A DNA stretch of 42,764 bases from Bacteroidota bacterium (GTDB lineage Bacteria; Bacteroidota; Bacteroidia; Chitinophagales; Chitinophagaceae), in contig SYEV01000027.1 in assembly GCA_005800655.1 (NCBI GenBank), forward strand, positions 1-42,764. Direction: 5' to 3'. The translations under genes were made by a program, and so were the position numbers. The stretch's first letter is position 1. Each line of letters opens with the position of its first letter. A model generated the notes under the pieces. That model was not told the origin of the DNA. It did no database searches and saw only the letters and a list, made by a program, of their open reading frames with translations. Shown one piece after another: positions 42,327 to 42,764 of this stretch.

Positions 42327-42698
42327 TTATTTTATAATATCCACCTCGTCATATCTAACTATTCTGCCATCTCTTGACAAAAATGAAATCTCTTTAAAAT
42401 CACCTTTCTTTAATAGACGGGCTCTTTGTTGCATTAGCTTATCAGCATCTTTTTTTGTAACCTTGGTCAATTTAATTATACCCTCCTCAACTTTAATATT
42501 TATTGAACTATATTCCCCTGATCTAATATATTCAAGCAGCTCCTTTTCCTTTTGTGTGACTATACCAAAGTAGAAATCTTCAGATTGCTTAATTCTATCA
42601 TTACTAAATAATTCCTTATAAATACTTTTCATATTAATAACCGCAAATGATTCTTTCCCAATAGCCTTTTGATAAGTATCCAAATTATTTAATCCCAA
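42327..42698 (-). CDS. Hypothetical protein, start uncertain (possibly frameshifted)
   Basis: About 123 aa from a TTG at 42698, not a sure start; an internal ATG lies 22 codons in (MKSIYKELF). Residues about 48-80 (LLEYIRSGEYSSINIKVEEGIIKLTKVTKK) resemble the short YezD/DUF2292-type repeat, without certainty. Upstream in the same frame the coding-like stretch continues (GLTSLHDYSNKLGSVLG) until a TAA at 42744-42746. An ATG at 42754 in another frame would give MSTK before it, so a one-base frameshift near 42746 would restore a longer start. The gene may be damaged. No function is proposed. Confidence 0.4.
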   Translation of the reverse strand: MGLNNLDTYQKAIGKESFAVINMKSIYKELFSNDRIKQSEDFYFGIVTQKEKELLEYIRSGEYSSINIKVEEGIIKLTKVTKKDADKLMQQRARLLKKGDFKEISFLSRDGRIVRYDEVDIIK

Positions 42699-42764
42699 TA
42701 CACTGCCTAGCTTATTACTATAATCATGTAAACTAGTCAGACCTTAGTGGACATTTTTTTTCAA

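Overview
The window is AT-rich chromosomal DNA from a member of the Bacteroidota, most likely the Chitinophagia/Sphingobacteriia side. The evidence is a set of lineage-typical genes (gldC, a DUF6089 outer-membrane protein, an IPExxxVDY-type protein, the FtsH-LUD-RsfS cluster) and repeated promoter elements of the Bacteroidota type (TAnnTTTG at -7, sometimes with TTTG at -33). Species cannot be named from sequence alone. No rRNA, CRISPR array, prophage or complete insertion sequence is visible.

Layout. 0-6.1 kb (all minus): an envelope/NAD cluster transcribed right to left: alpha/beta hydrolase, CBS protein, single-POTRA barrel protein, nadK, DUF6089 protein, uppS and the 5' part of bamA, which runs off the left edge. 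6.3-8.8 kb (minus): CvpA-like, YqeY-like, GldC and a divergent glycosyltransferase-like protein. 8.85-18.7 kb: merR-type regulator, mscS-type channel, lpxH, LUD protein, ftsH, rsfS, divergent birA-selD, IPExxxVDY protein and a secreted M28 peptidase. 18.8-31.6 kb: feoB, sterol-desaturase-like protein, bcp, an N-terminal half of carB, a transketolase C-terminal subunit, pdxH-ctaA, rnhB, tsaC-like, a LuxR-type regulator with a degenerate receiver, korB without korA, and a GT2 glycosyltransferase.

31.7-35.5 kb (plus) is an accessory catabolic block: two SDR dehydrogenases and an FAH-family hydrolase that fit the oxidative (non-phosphorylating) L-fucose route, followed by an unusual fusion of a TagD/RfaE2-type nucleotidyltransferase with a shortened GHMP-kinase-like domain. 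The fucose-dehydrogenase-like SDR has Asn in place of the catalytic Lys. Small inverted repeats stand in front of the first gene and of the fusion gene. 35.6-41.4 kb: a MarR regulator with an operator-like inverted repeat, an acyl-CoA dehydrogenase, a two-subunit molybdenum hydroxylase lacking an adjacent FAD subunit, and an Lrp/AsnC regulator.

41.4-42.76 kb looks like the border of an accessory element: a promoter with both Bacteroidota elements, then a 163-nt tRNA-like RNA with about 90 nt between its anticodon-like arm and its canonical T arm, then a tandem 12-bp repeat, an excisionase-type HTH gene and an unidentified gene whose start may be broken.

Recurring oddities are lone halves of systems normally encoded together (CarB N-half, transketolase C-subunit, KorB, molybdenum hydroxylase without FAD subunit) and -7 elements very close to start codons, which suggests very short or absent leaders. 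The best candidates for something undescribed are the tRNA-like RNA at 41.57 kb and the nucleotidyltransferase-GHMP fusion at 34.3 kb.
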